Source: Pseudomonas sp. DTU12.3 (lineage in GTDB: Bacteria > Pseudomonadota > Gammaproteobacteria > Pseudomonadales > Pseudomonadaceae). From it: a DNA stretch of 64,000 nt. Below are positions 1-7,780 of the stretch, one piece after another. The notes below the pieces were generated by a model. It saw only the letters and a list, made by a program, of their open reading frames with translations. It searched no databases and had not been told where the DNA came from. Where the stretch lies: contig NZ_CP027218.1 of the NCBI RefSeq assembly GCF_004124275.1, forward strand, positions 1,739,501 to 1,803,500. The letters are read 5' to 3'. Position 1 is the stretch's first letter; every line of letters starts with the position of its first letter. The position numbers were made by a program, and so were the translations under genes.

Positions 1-1769
1 TCGATGATGTGTTTCTGGCCGATCCGGTCGAGACGACCGATACGCTGCTCGAGCAGGTCCGGGTGCGACGGCAGATCGAACAGCACCAAGTGGTGAGCGA
101 ACTGGAAGTTGCGACCCTCACTGCCGATTTCCGAGCAGATCAGCACTTGCGCGCCGAACTCTTCATCGGCGAAGTAAGCGGCAGCGCGATCACGCTCAAG
201 GATGTTCATGCCTTCATGGAACACCGTGGCCGGGATGCCGGAACGCACGCGCAGGGCGTCTTCCAGGTCCATCGCGGTTTCGGCGTGGGCGCAGATCACC
301 AGCACTTTGGTGCGCTTGAGCATTTTCAGCTGATCGATCAGCCACTCGACGCGCGGGTCGAATTTCCACCAGCGTTCTTCTTCGCTGGCGTCCGGCTGCG
401 ACTGGAAGCTGACTTCCGGATACAGCTCGGCGTGATCGCCCAGCGGCAGTTCGAGGTATTCGTCCGGGCACGGCAGCGGGTACGGGTGCAGTTTGCGCTC
501 CGGGAAACCCTGCACGGCCGCGCGGGTGTTACGGAACAGCACGCGGCCGGTGCCGTGACGGTCAAGCAGTTCGCGGACGAGGCGGGCGCTGGCTTCAGTG
601 TCGCCGTCGTTGACCGCGGTCAGCAGTGCTTCGCCTTCGTTGCCGAGGAAACCCTGAATGGTTTTGTGCGCTTTGGCCGAGAGACGGCCCTTGTCGAGCA
701 GTTCCTGAACGGCTTCGGCCACCGGGCGATAGTTGTCGCTCTCGGCGCGGAAGGCGGCCAGGTCATGGAAACGGTTCGGGTCGAGCAGGCGCAGACGGGC
801 GAAGTGGCTGTCCTGGCCGAGTTGTTCCGGGGTGGCGGTGAGCAGCAGCACGCCCGGGATGACTTCGGCCAGTTGCTCGACCAGCGAGTATTCGGCGCTG
901 GCTTTTTCTTCGTGCCAGACCAAGTGGTGGGCTTCGTCGACCACCAGCAGATCCCAACCGGCGGCGAACAGAGCGTCCTGCGCTTTCTCGTCATCGACCA
1001 GCCATTCCAGCGCGACCAGCGCCAGTTGGGTGTCTTCGAACGGGTTGGCGGCATCGCTTTCGATGAAGCGTTCTTCGTCGAACAGCGCGACTTGCAGGTT
1101 GAAGCGGCGGCGCATCTCGACCAGCCACTGGTGCTGGAGGTTTTCCGGAACGAGGATCAGCACGCGGTTGGCGCGGCCCGAGAGCAGTTGGCGATGGATC
1201 ACCAGACCGGCTTCGATGGTTTTACCCAGACCCACTTCATCCGCCAGCAGAACGCGCGGCGCAATACGGTCAGCGACTTCACGGGCGATGTGCAATTGGT
1301 GCGCGATCGGTTGCGCACGCACGCCTCCCAGGCCCCAGAGCGAAGATTGCAGCTGGCGGCTGGTGTGTTCGAGAGTGTTGTAACGCAGCGAGAACCACGC
1401 CAGCGGGTCGATCTGCCCGGCGAACAGACGGTCGCTGGCCAGACGGAACTGGATGAAGTTCGACAGTTGGGTTTCCGGCAGGGTGACGGCTTCGTTCTGC
1501 CCGTTGAGACCGTGATAGACCATCAGGCCGTCGACGTCGTCGACTTGCTGCACGGTCATCTTCCAGCCTTCGAAGTGGGTGATGCTGTCACCCGGCGAGA
1601 ACCGCACGCGGGTCAGGGGCGCATTCCGTAGCGCGTACTGGCGGGTTTCGCCAGTGGCCGGGTAAAGCACGGTCAACAAGCGGCCGTCCTGTGCCAGAAC
1701 GGTGCCTAAACCAAGCTCTGCTTCGCTGTCACTGATCCAGCGTTGCCCCGGTTGATACTGCTGCGCCAT
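1..1769 (-). CDS. rapA: RNA polymerase-associated ATP-dependent helicase RapA (HepA), N-terminal part
   Basis: The translation starts [20 protein letters not shown] and runs open off the left edge, giving about 589 residues of a protein usually near 950. RapA is a Swi2/Snf2-type ATPase that binds RNA polymerase and helps recycle it after transcription. Visible are the N-terminal Tudor-like region, a Walker A ([10 protein letters not shown], about residues 173-182), a DEAH box (VVDEAHHL, about 277-284), a motif III-like LLTATP, and the start of the second helicase lobe with [11 protein letters not shown] near the edge. The start is the first ATG before a gene-free gap. The long open frame on the opposite strand is a GC-rich shadow. 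The C-terminal domain lies outside the window. Confidence 0.95.
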   Translation of the reverse strand, partial: MAQQYQPGQRWISDSEAELGLGTVLAQDGRLLTVLYPATGETRQYALRNAPLTRVRFSPGDSITHFEGWKMTVQQVDDVDGLMVYHGLNGQNEAVTLPETQLSNFIQFRLASDRLFAGQIDPLAWFSLRYNTLEHTSRQLQSSLWGLGGVRAQPIAHQLHIAREVADRIAPRVLLADEVGLGKTIEAGLVIHRQLLSGRANRVLILVPENLQHQWLVEMRRRFNLQVALFDEERFIESDAANPFEDTQLALVALEWLVDDEKAQDALFAAGWDLLVVDEAHHLVWHEEKASAEYSLVEQLAEVIPGVLLLTATPEQLGQDSHFARLRLLDPNRFHDLAAFRAESDNYRPVAEAVQELLDKGRLSAKAHKTIQGFLGNEGEALLTAVNDGDTEASARLVRELLDRHGTGRVLFRNTRAAVQGFPERKLHPYPLPCPDEYLELPLGDHAELYPEVSFQSQPDASEEERWWKFDPRVEWLIDQLKMLKRTKVLVICAHAETAMDLEDALRVRSGIPATVFHEGMNILERDRAAAYFADEEFGAQVLICSEIGSEGRNFQFAHHLVLFDLPSHPDLLEQRIGRLDRIGQKHII

Positions 1770-1842
1770 GCTGCCTGACTCCCACCTTGAAAAAGCGGGC
1801 TATCTTAACGGAATGCGACCCTGAGGCCAAAGGAATACTGGG

Positions 1843-1937
1843 GTAGGAGCTGCCGAAGGCTGCGATCTTCTGATCTTGGTGAACACTGGGAATCCGTGTT
1901 GTCCCATTAAAAGATCGCAGCCTTCGGCAGCTCCTAC
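1843..1937. repeat. REP pair, GTAGGAGCTGCCG type
   Basis: Two inverted arms (GTAGGAGCTGCCGAAGGCTG and its complement ending CTCCTAC) enclose about 40 bases. This is the typical paired palindromic repeat of fluorescent pseudomonads, sitting in the gap between rapA and the next gene. Confidence 0.9.
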
Positions 1938-2022
1938 AGTGCCAACACGGTCACAAGTTTGCGACCGACGGCTCAAGCCATCATTGCCCAAGCCGATAGC
2001 CTGCAGACAGGAGACCCTTTAT

Positions 2023-2364
2023 ATGTTGCCACCGATGCTCCCCCTGAGCGCTGTGCCGATCACTTCGCAGCAGGATCCGATCCGCCAGCGGCCGGACATT
2101 CCTCCGGTGGTGCCGGTGCAGGAAAGCTCCAACGAAAGTACGATCGATCTGCAAAAGCGCGATCCGGAAGAGGATCGCCTGCTGGCGCGCGAAGAACAGC
2201 GCCGCCAGCAGGAACGTGATCGCCGTCGGCGCGAAGCCGATGAAGATCCCGAAGAGCATCTGGCCGTGCCTGGCACCGAGCTGAATGCCGACAACACCGT
2301 GCCAGTGGTGCCGCTGATGGAAGATCAGCCGCGTCAGGGGTTGTGGGTCGATATCGAGATCTGA
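2023..2364 (+). CDS. Small charged protein of unknown function (113 aa)
   Basis: The ATG at 2023 follows a good ribosome site (AGGAGA, 7 bases upstream). The 113-residue product begins MLPPMLPLSAVPITSQQDP, has a highly charged middle (EEDRLLAREEQRRQQERDRR, probably helical) and ends in LWVDIEI. No signal peptide or membrane segment is seen. I recall short proteins of this kind next to rapA in Pseudomonas, sometimes misnamed as aspartate-semialdehyde dehydrogenase, but nothing in the sequence supports an enzyme. The upstream extension of the frame runs through the REP and is not used. Function unknown. Confidence 0.75.
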   Translation: MLPPMLPLSAVPITSQQDPIRQRPDIPPVVPVQESSNESTIDLQKRDPEEDRLLAREEQRRQQERDRRRREADEDPEEHLAVPGTELNADNTVPVVPLMEDQPRQGLWVDIEI

Positions 2365-2481
2365 GGCGTTTTACCGCGTGTGGCTAGCCGGCTGGTCAGC
2401 GCCAGCCTGAAGCTGCATTATTGGCGCAGTCCTGCCGGTGATGTGGCAGTTGTGATCCTTTCCAGCGATGTACCGAATGCC

Positions 2482-2643
2482 ATGAGCCAAGACGACAAAC
2501 TGATCGACCTCAGCACCGAGCGCGCCAAGCGTGTGCATGACATTAAAGAGAAACGCCTGAACGAAGTGCGCCAGGCTTTCGAACAGGCCATGCCGTTGGG
2601 CAAAGCCAAGAAAAAGTCGAAGAACAAGCCGAAAAAGCGTTGA
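2482..2643 (+). CDS. Small basic protein of unknown function (53 aa)
   Basis: The frame is open from 2380, but the upstream part does not look like protein. The ATG at 2482 (MSQDDKLIDLSTERAKRVHD) gives a 53-residue product with a charged helix and a very lysine-rich tail (GKAKKKSKNKPKKR). The basic tail suggests nucleic-acid or ribosome contact, but that is inference. No strong ribosome site is seen before the chosen start. It follows the preceding small gene on the same strand by 117 bases. Confidence 0.6.
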   Translation: MSQDDKLIDLSTERAKRVHDIKEKRLNEVRQAFEQAMPLGKAKKKSKNKPKKR

Positions 2644-2709
2644 TCTCCCCCTGCATCCGTTGATGCAGGTCAGTTATTTTTCCGCATTTATCTCCCTTCG
2701 TTGCTGGCA

Positions 2710-2723
2710 TTGATCCCGGTCAA
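2710..2723 (+). promoter_or_regulatory. Anr/FNR-type box upstream of ccoM
   Basis: TTGATCCCGGTCAA matches the FNR/Anr consensus TTGAT-N4-ATCAA at 9 of 10 fixed positions. Its centre (2716.5) lies about 29-34 bases before a plausible -10 element (TAACTT, 2745-2750), which puts the start near 2757-2758 and the box near -41.5, the class II activator position. It fits oxygen-limited activation of a cbb3 oxidase subunit. Confidence 0.75.
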
Positions 2724-2788
2724 TTTGTGCGCCTGTGTGTTTGGTAACTTAGTCCCATCGCAGCAGAGCAGGGGCCAGGAGGCCAGTC

Positions 2789-2902
2789 ATGTTTTTCGAT
2801 AACGTGGTGTTTGCCGGGGTCCTGACTGTAGGGCTGATGGTTCTGTTTTTTGCAGGGTTTGGATTTTTTATCTGGAAGGACGCGAATAAGCGCAAGAAGT
2901 GA
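2789..2902 (+). CDS. ccoM: cbb3-type cytochrome c oxidase small subunit CcoM
   Basis: This 37-residue single-span membrane protein is too short for routine ORF lists. It begins MFFDNVVFAGVLTVGLMVLF and ends FIWKDANKRKK. The layout (short acidic N-terminus, one hydrophobic helix at about residues 6-29, basic C-terminus with FIWKD) matches my memory of CcoM, the accessory subunit of the Pseudomonas stutzeri cbb3 oxidase, which stabilises the complex. A strong AGGAGG ribosome site (2777-2782) lies 6 bases before the ATG. The Anr-type box upstream and the hairpin terminator downstream make it a complete one-gene transcription unit, away from any ccoNOQP operon in view. Confidence 0.85.
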   Translation: MFFDNVVFAGVLTVGLMVLFFAGFGFFIWKDANKRKK

Positions 2903-2935
2903 TTCTTCTGGAGTGATGAGCACGCAAGGCATTTT

Positions 2936-2963
2936 GGGGCGACTTCGGTTGCCCCTTTTTTTT
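2936..2963 (+). terminator. Rho-independent terminator after ccoM
   Basis: GGGGCGAC, a TTCG loop and GTTGCCCC form a tight hairpin followed directly by eight T residues (2956-2963). It lies 34 bases after the ccoM stop codon. Confidence 0.9.
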
Positions 2964-3012
2964 ATGTCTTGGCGGCCTGTGGGCCGACCATGTTGTGGGT
3001 GTTTGGTGTGTA

Positions 3013-3262
3013 TATCCGTTTTTTCGGTAACGGCGGCTTAGGGTTTCGCCCTGACGGCGACTCACTTTTTTGACAAACGCCTCAAAAAAGTAAGCAAAAA
3101 AACGCTTGCTCCTACGTGCGGCCCGCTCGCTGGGGCTCGGGGTTCCTTCGCTCCGGGATTGATCCGGGCGCAGCGTCTCCGATTTGCTTCGCTGCACCTA
3201 CTCCCGCTGTGTTTGGCTGCGCCAAACGGTCGCTGCGCTCCCACGCCCGGATCAATCCCTCC
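3013..3262 (+). repeat. Left arm of a large diverged inverted repeat
   Basis: From ATATCCG the segment runs through GGTTTCGCCCTGACGGCGAC, a purine-rich AAAAAAGTAAGC stretch, TTGCTTCGCTGCACCT and GGATCAATCCC. The same order of landmarks recurs in reverse complement at about 3607-3856. The arms are clearly related but diverged. Only low-quality open frames occur here. Confidence 0.7.
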
Positions 3263-3375
3263 ACTCAGCCTTCCGACGTCGCTCGTGGATCAAGATCAAG
3301 AGCAGGCGAGCTGACACTCGGCCTATTGAGTGGTGAAGAGCGGGGCGCGTTCGGCTTTTGATTTGCGTTGTTGCT

Positions 3376-3526
3376 GCCCCTCACCCCAGCCTTCTCCCCG
3401 AGGAGAGGGAGCCGATTTTTGGGCTTTTCAAAATCTGAGTTCGACTCGGTATCCCAAGTCGGCGTATCTCTTCCAGTCCACGCGGTCAGTCCCCTCTCCC
3501 CCCGGGAGAGGGCTAGGGTGAGGGGC
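3376..3526 (+). repeat. Long-terminal-inverted-repeat element, copy A (~150 bp)
   Basis: The ends are inverted repeats (CCCCTCACCCCAGCCTTCTC and its complement GAGAGGGCTAGGGTGAGGGG). The inside carries GAGCCGAT, CTGAGTTCGACTCG, GTCGGCGTATC and GCGGTCAGTCCCCTCT. Two more copies lie at 27307-27470 (inverted) and 63254-63420. There is no open frame that could encode a transposase. Confidence 0.85.
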
Positions 3527-3530
3527 TCTT

Positions 3531-3566
3531 GATCTTGATCTTGATCTTGATCTTGATCTTGATTTT
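3531..3566 (+). repeat. GATCTT hexamer tandem array
   Basis: Five perfect GATCTT units (3531-3560) are followed by a degenerate GATTTT and a TTTGGC-type run. The array abuts element copy A and is likely to vary in length by slippage. Confidence 0.9.
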
Positions 3567-3606
3567 GCTTTGGCTTTGGCTTTTGATCTTTTGCCCCATC
3601 GGCAGG

Positions 3607-3856
3607 CCGAGCGAAGGTGTTCATCCGGGGGTAGGCGCGCAGCGCCGTGCGGCGCAGCCGCATACATCGAGAGGAGGTGCAGCGAAGCAAACCGTAGGCG
3701 ATGCCCCCGGATGGACACCGTAGCGAGGGAACACTGAGCCTCAGCGAAGTGCCGTACGCCGGGGCAAAGCCTTTTGGGTTACCTTTTCGGCGTTTGGAAA
3801 AGGTAACTCGCTGTAAGAGCGAAACCGCCAGCAGCCATCACCGCAGCAACGGATAT
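3607..3856 (-). repeat. Right arm of the large diverged inverted repeat
   Basis: Read on the minus strand it repeats the left-arm landmarks: ATATCCG, GCGGTTTCGCTC, GAAAAGGTAAC, GTTCCCTCGCTACGG, TTTGCTTCGCTGCACCT and CCCCCGGATG. With the left arm it brackets the 150-bp element and the GATCTT array. No gene is seen. Confidence 0.65.
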
Positions 3857-3886
3857 GCCCCCAATCCCAACCCCAACCCCCGAACC

Positions 3887-3918
3887 AAAAAAAAGGCGCG
3901 ATCCCAAAGAATCGCGCC
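3887..3918 (-). terminator. Rho-independent terminator of the pit gene
   Basis: On the minus strand GGCGCGAT, an 8-base loop and ATCGCGCC form a perfect 8-bp stem followed by eight U residues (complement of A 3887-3894). It begins 20 bases after the pit stop codon. Confidence 0.9.
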
Positions 3919-3938
3919 TTTCTCATTTCAGCTATCTA

Positions 3939-5414
3939 TCAACTACCTAAAGCCTTCGACGCCAGCCAGAACAACCCGGCCGACAGCGCCACCGTCGCCG
4001 GCAGGGTCAACACCCACGCCAGCAGAATGGTGCGAACAGTCCCACCCTGCAGACCGCTCTTGTTCGCGACCATGGTCCCCGCCACGCCCGAAGACAGAAC
4101 GTGAGTGGTCGACACCGGCAGGCTGAAGATGTTGGCCAGACCAATCAAACTGGCCGTAGTGATCTGCGCCGACATGCCCTGAGAATAGGTCATGCCCTGC
4201 TTGCCGATCTTCTCGCCAATGGTCAGTACCACACGTTTCCAGCCCACCATGGTGCCCAGGCCCAAGGCCAGTGCAACCGCCAGAATCACCCAGAACGGCG
4301 CGTATTCAGTGGTGGTGGTCAGATCCTTGCGCAACTTGTCGAGGTCAGCCTTTTCACGGGCATCCAGAACCGGCAACTTGCTGACTTTCTTCGCGGTATC
4401 GTCCAGGCACAGCAGGTAGCGACGAACTTCGACACGGCTGTCCGACGACAGCGAATGGTAGTCGGCTACACCTTTAAGCGTATGCAGCAGGGCGCTGATG
4501 GTCGGTTCGGTCTGCTGCGGGTTGCAGCGGAATTTCTCCGGCAGGTCGCCTTCCACGCTTTTGCCCAGGGCCAGGAATTCACCCAGCGAATCGGCATTGC
4601 GCTGGTAGAACTGGCTCAGGTGCAGGGTCGCATCGCGGGTGCGTTCGATCTGGTACGTGGTGCTGTTCAGGTCGAGGACGAACTGTGCAGGAACGATACC
4701 GATCAGCACCAGCATGATCAGGCCGATGCCTTTCTGGCCATCGTTGGAGCCGTGCACGAAGCTCACGGCCATGGCCGAGATCACCAGGACCAGGCGGTTC
4801 CAGAACGGTGGGTGCTTCTTGTCGTCGAGTTTGCGGCGTTGTTCCGGTGTCTTGTGCATCTTCGACAGCGGGCGCCACCACTTCAGACCGATCAGGATCA
4901 GCGCGGCAATCAGGAAGCCGGCCATCGGCGAGAACACCAGCGAGGCGCCGATGTCGATCGCTTTCTGCCAGTTCACGCCGTCGGCCAACGGAATGTCGTT
5001 GATCAGGGCGTTGGCCAGGCCGACACCGAGGATCGAACCGATCAGCGTGTGCGAGCTGGACGCCGGGATACCGAAGTACCAGGTGCCAAGGTTCCAGGCG
5101 ATTGCCGCGGCGAGCAACGAGAACACCATCGCCAGGCCATGGCCGGTGTTCACATTGATCAGCAGCTCAACCGGCAGCAAGTGGACGATGGCATACGCCA
5201 CGCCAACGCCGCCCAGCAGCACGCCGAGGAAATTGAACACACCGGAGAAGAACACCGCCAGATGAGGCGGCATGGCTTTGGTGTAGATAACAGTGGCTAC
5301 CGCGTTAGCGGTGTCATGAAATCCATTGATGAACTCGAAGGCGAGGACAAATGTCAGGGCGAGCAAGAGGCTCACAAGCACCCAAGCATCCAGTCCGCTG
5401 AATAAATCGATCAT
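3939..5414 (-). CDS. pitA: Low-affinity inorganic phosphate transporter, Pit family (491 aa)
   Basis: Pit proteins import metal-phosphate with protons across the inner membrane. The N-terminus (MIDLFSGLDAWVLVSLLLAL) leads into the family signature GFHDTANAVA at residues 31-40. The second, inverted half carries HGSNDGQKGIG and near the C-terminus SLPVSTTHVLSSGVAG. About ten hydrophobic segments flank a soluble loop of about 150 residues in the middle, as in the long bacterial PitA/PitB type (about 500 aa). It is monocistronic with its own terminator. The symbol pitA rather than pitB is a choice by habit, not proof. Confidence 0.9.
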   Translation of the reverse strand: MIDLFSGLDAWVLVSLLLALTFVLAFEFINGFHDTANAVATVIYTKAMPPHLAVFFSGVFNFLGVLLGGVGVAYAIVHLLPVELLINVNTGHGLAMVFSLLAAAIAWNLGTWYFGIPASSSHTLIGSILGVGLANALINDIPLADGVNWQKAIDIGASLVFSPMAGFLIAALILIGLKWWRPLSKMHKTPEQRRKLDDKKHPPFWNRLVLVISAMAVSFVHGSNDGQKGIGLIMLVLIGIVPAQFVLDLNSTTYQIERTRDATLHLSQFYQRNADSLGEFLALGKSVEGDLPEKFRCNPQQTEPTISALLHTLKGVADYHSLSSDSRVEVRRYLLCLDDTAKKVSKLPVLDAREKADLDKLRKDLTTTTEYAPFWVILAVALALGLGTMVGWKRVVLTIGEKIGKQGMTYSQGMSAQITTASLIGLANIFSLPVSTTHVLSSGVAGTMVANKSGLQGGTVRTILLAWVLTLPATVALSAGLFWLASKALGS

Positions 5415-5788
5415 GAAGGTTTTCTGACCCGGTCGTAAGGGGGCGCGATTATGCCAGAAAAGACTGGAAATCGATGCCCTACCTGCTCGTTGGTAACAAT
5501 CTTCTTCGATTTAATTTGTTGCAGCGCATTAAAACCAAGCGCCATACAGGGTTTTTCAAGCCATTGATTTTATTGGGAAAGTACATTTTTTACAGGCGAT
5601 TTTGCTGGCGCGGCGAAGGCTCAAACGCTTGTCTGAAATATCTATGAAACCTGTAGGAAGCTCCCCTTTACCCTGTAGGACGGGGAGATAGCCGCTGCCC
5701 GCGGGTAGCGGGCGCGCAAGGCAAGGTCCATGCACCGCGCTTGTAACCGGTGCGCACGCTTACCCTCGAAAGATTCAAACACCGGGGC
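5415..5788. other. Intergenic region upstream of the pit gene
   Basis: These 374 bases hold the pit promoter side and the 3' end of the small gene beyond it. I see no convincing gene, no Pho box and no REP pair, only short AT-rich stretches around 5500-5600 that could hold the promoter. Confidence 0.5.
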
Positions 5789-5989
5789 TCATGGCTCTTC
5801 GGCTTTGAGTTCCTTTTCGATCTTTTCGATTTCCTGCTTGAAGACCTGATCCTGAACGGTTGGGCGTTTACGCCATGCTTTGCGTTCCGGTTCGGGCTGG
5901 GCGGCGTAGGTGGTGACTTCCCCGCCGTAAACTTCCTTGTAACGTTGTTCCTGGCGCTCAAGTTCCGCGCGCAGTTCGTCTTTCGTCAC
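5789..5989 (-). CDS. Small charged protein of unknown function (66 aa)
   Basis: A GTG start at 5989 (read as [20 protein letters not shown]) is favoured over the upstream ATG because the charged, helical protein begins there and the 40 residues before it look non-coding. A weak AGGTAG ribosome site precedes it. The product has [15 protein letters not shown] in the middle and ends [16 protein letters not shown], so a mainly alpha-helical cytosolic protein is likely. No family is recognised. Confidence 0.7.
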   Translation of the reverse strand: MTKDELRAELERQEQRYKEVYGGEVTTYAAQPEPERKAWRKRPTVQDQVFKQEIEKIEKELKAEEP

Positions 5990-6521
5990 AGTGCTACCTG
6001 TTTGAGTTGAGTTGAATGTCTGGTGAACGCGCTGCAACAAATCGATTGAACGGACCCGTCGAATGCGCAACGCCTGTGCAGGCATTGGTGTCATCGACAG
6101 GGCGATCAAGACTTCCGTGTTACAGGCGGCTACGGCACCAGATTAAAACTGACGCAGCATCAGTTTCCTGTTTCAGCGAGCGTTGGCGTTGCATGAGTAA
6201 TGAGCGTCAGGCGCTGGCCGGGTCCGACAGCGATGGCATCGCGTCAGCGGTGACAACCTCGGTGATTAAAAACAGGCTGCCACTGAACGCATTATAGCGG
6301 TCGATTCGGGAATGACTATCTTTGCCAAGTTAAAAACGGTTCTGGATGTGTGATCGTTTTGTTACTCGCAACTTTTCTCACTAGTTGCAGTGCAGGCCTG
6401 GCGTTATTTACCGTGCGATGTGTTTTTGGCGCCATTTAGTCGATCAACTAAAAGACGGGTGCAGTTTACCGCTGAAGTTGCACGAGCGTCTCAACCGCAC
6501 AGATCGGCAATTCCCGCTGCA
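5990..6521. other. Intergenic region between a small minus-strand gene and pcaR
   Basis: About 530 bases without a convincing gene. Open frames here are short and lack ribosome sites. The right end passes into the pcaR promoter with its PcaR-like boxes. No REP or tRNA is seen. Confidence 0.5.
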
Positions 6522-6555
6522 TTGCGATTATCGGTCGGCGGTTCGATAATCGCCC
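6522..6555 (+). promoter_or_regulatory. PcaR-like box pair upstream of pcaR
   Basis: GTTCGATAATCGCCC (6541-6555) differs at one position from the 15-bp PcaR box I recall from P. putida (GTTCGATAATCGCAC). An inverted partner, TTGCGATTATCGGTC (6522-6536), lies exactly 4 bases away. Position about 90 bases before the pcaR start fits autoregulation. Confidence 0.8.
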
Positions 6556-6643
6556 AATGTTGGCGTCTCAGCCCTTGTGCATCTGTCGGCTAGCCGCTTG
6601 TATAGCGATTGATCCGTGCGGTATCCGCAAAAAAGGACAGGAA

Positions 6644-7486
6644 ATGAACGATCAAATGCGCAACTCCTTCACCTCAGTGGCGCCGCCGATAGTCGCCTCG
6701 CCAGCCAAGCGGATTCAGGCGCTGACCGGTGATCCGGACTTCATGACCTCGCTGGCCCGTGGCCTGGCGGTGGTGCAGGCGTTTCAGGAGCGCAAGCGGC
6801 ATCTGACCATCGCGCAGATCAGTCACCGCACGGAAATCCCCCGCGCTGCGGTGCGCCGTTGCCTACACACGTTGATCAAGCTCGGCTACGCCACCACCGA
6901 CGGACGCACCTATTCGCTGCTGCCGAAAGTGCTGACCCTCGGTCATGCTTATCTATCCTCGACACCGTTGGCGGTGTCTGCGCAGCCTTATCTCGATCGC
7001 ATGAGCGAGCAATTGCATGAAGCCTGCAACATGGCCACGCTGGAAGGCGATGACATCCTCTACATCGCGCGCTCGGCGACCACCCAGCGGCTGATATCGG
7101 TGGATCTGTCGGTGGGCGGACGTCTGCCGGCGTATTGCACCTCGATGGGACGAATTCTGCTGGCGGCGCTCGATGATACGTCGCTGCGCGAATACCTCGA
7201 CCACGCCGAACTCGTTGCCAAAACCAGCCGTACGATCCACACCCCCGACGCTTTGCTCGAATGTTTGCAGGAAGTCCGGCAGCAGGGCTGGTGCATCGTC
7301 GATCAGGAACTGGAACAAGGTCTGCGCTCGATCGCCGTGCCGGTTTATGACGCCTCGGGCCAAGTGGTGGCGGCGCTCAACGTCAGCACCCATGCCGGTC
7401 GTGTCAGCCGTACCGAGCTGGAGCAGCGCTTTCTGCCAGGGCTGTTGAGTGCCAGTCGCGACCTCAGTGCACAATTGTTTGCCTGA
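6644..7486 (+). CDS. pcaR: IclR-family regulator of protocatechuate/beta-ketoadipate genes, PcaR
   Basis: The 280-residue protein starts at ATG 6644 behind AAAGGACAGG; the longer frame from 6557 runs back through the operator and is rejected. An N-terminal winged helix (about residues 25-85: FMTSLARGLAVVQAFQERKR, LTIAQISHRTEIPRAAVRRC) is followed by the IclR effector domain (ACNMATLEGDDILYIARSAT, PAYCTSMGRILLAAL, GWCIVDQELEQGLRSIAVPV). Known PcaR responds to beta-ketoadipate, activates pcaIJ and other pca promoters and controls itself. It heads the pca block, and matching boxes lie before pcaR, pcaK, pcaI and the porin gene at 20 kb. Confidence 0.93.
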   Translation: MNDQMRNSFTSVAPPIVASPAKRIQALTGDPDFMTSLARGLAVVQAFQERKRHLTIAQISHRTEIPRAAVRRCLHTLIKLGYATTDGRTYSLLPKVLTLGHAYLSSTPLAVSAQPYLDRMSEQLHEACNMATLEGDDILYIARSATTQRLISVDLSVGGRLPAYCTSMGRILLAALDDTSLREYLDHAELVAKTSRTIHTPDALLECLQEVRQQGWCIVDQELEQGLRSIAVPVYDASGQVVAALNVSTHAGRVSRTELEQRFLPGLLSASRDLSAQLFA

Positions 7487-7493
7487 TGAAGCT

Positions 7494-7527
7494 GTTCGAT
7501 AAACGCACAGTGTTGCGTTTATCGAAT
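7494..7527 (+). promoter_or_regulatory. PcaR-like palindromic operator upstream of pcaK
   Basis: GTTCGATAAACGCAC (7494-7508) and its inverted partner TTGCGTTTATCGAAT (7513-7527) are separated by 4 bases, with 13-bp perfect arms. It lies 7 bases after the pcaR stop and could also fold as a hairpin in the pcaR message, but no T tract follows, so an operator is preferred. Confidence 0.8.
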
Positions 7528-7769
7528 TGACGCTAAAACCCCCGGATCATTAATGTCGCGGCAGCGTCATCCGGCACTGATGTGAATGAGCCGCCGGACT
7601 GTCGACTCCGATAATAATGACAAGAGGCAACTCCCCATGCGCATGTTCCCCGACTGTCTCAGCCCCATTCGCTGTTGCCGGGTTCACCGCAACGCCTGAT
7701 CCAGACCTTCTATTCTTGTGCCCGTGCCGCTCGTTGGCCGGCCGTCGTTCGACTGCGTTTTTTGCGTGG

Positions 7770-7780
7770 AATAAAAATAA
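7770..7780 (+). promoter_or_regulatory. Hfq/Crc-type A-rich motif at the pcaK start
   Basis: AATAAAAATAA contains two overlapping matches to the AANAANAA catabolite-repression motif (7770-7777 and 7773-7780), ending on the first base of the pcaK ATG. There is no clear Shine-Dalgarno, so binding here would block initiation directly. Confidence 0.65.

Noticed and set aside
9..1631. Long plus-strand open frame (540 aa)
   Set aside because: It is antisense to rapA, whose translation shows full helicase motifs; the plus-strand product is Gln/Val/Arg-rich and lacks motifs, as usual for GC-rich shadows.
1843..1937. CRISPR-like array of repeated palindromes
   Set aside because: The repeats occur singly as inverted pairs spread across the window and are not arrayed with unique spacers; no cas genes are present.
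6557..6643. 29-residue N-terminal extension of PcaR
   Set aside because: It begins just after the operator and includes the promoter region; the ATG at 6644 has a ribosome site.
7494..7527. Rho-independent terminator of pcaR
   Set aside because: The stem is perfect, but no T tract follows, and the arms match PcaR boxes found elsewhere; an operator explains it better.
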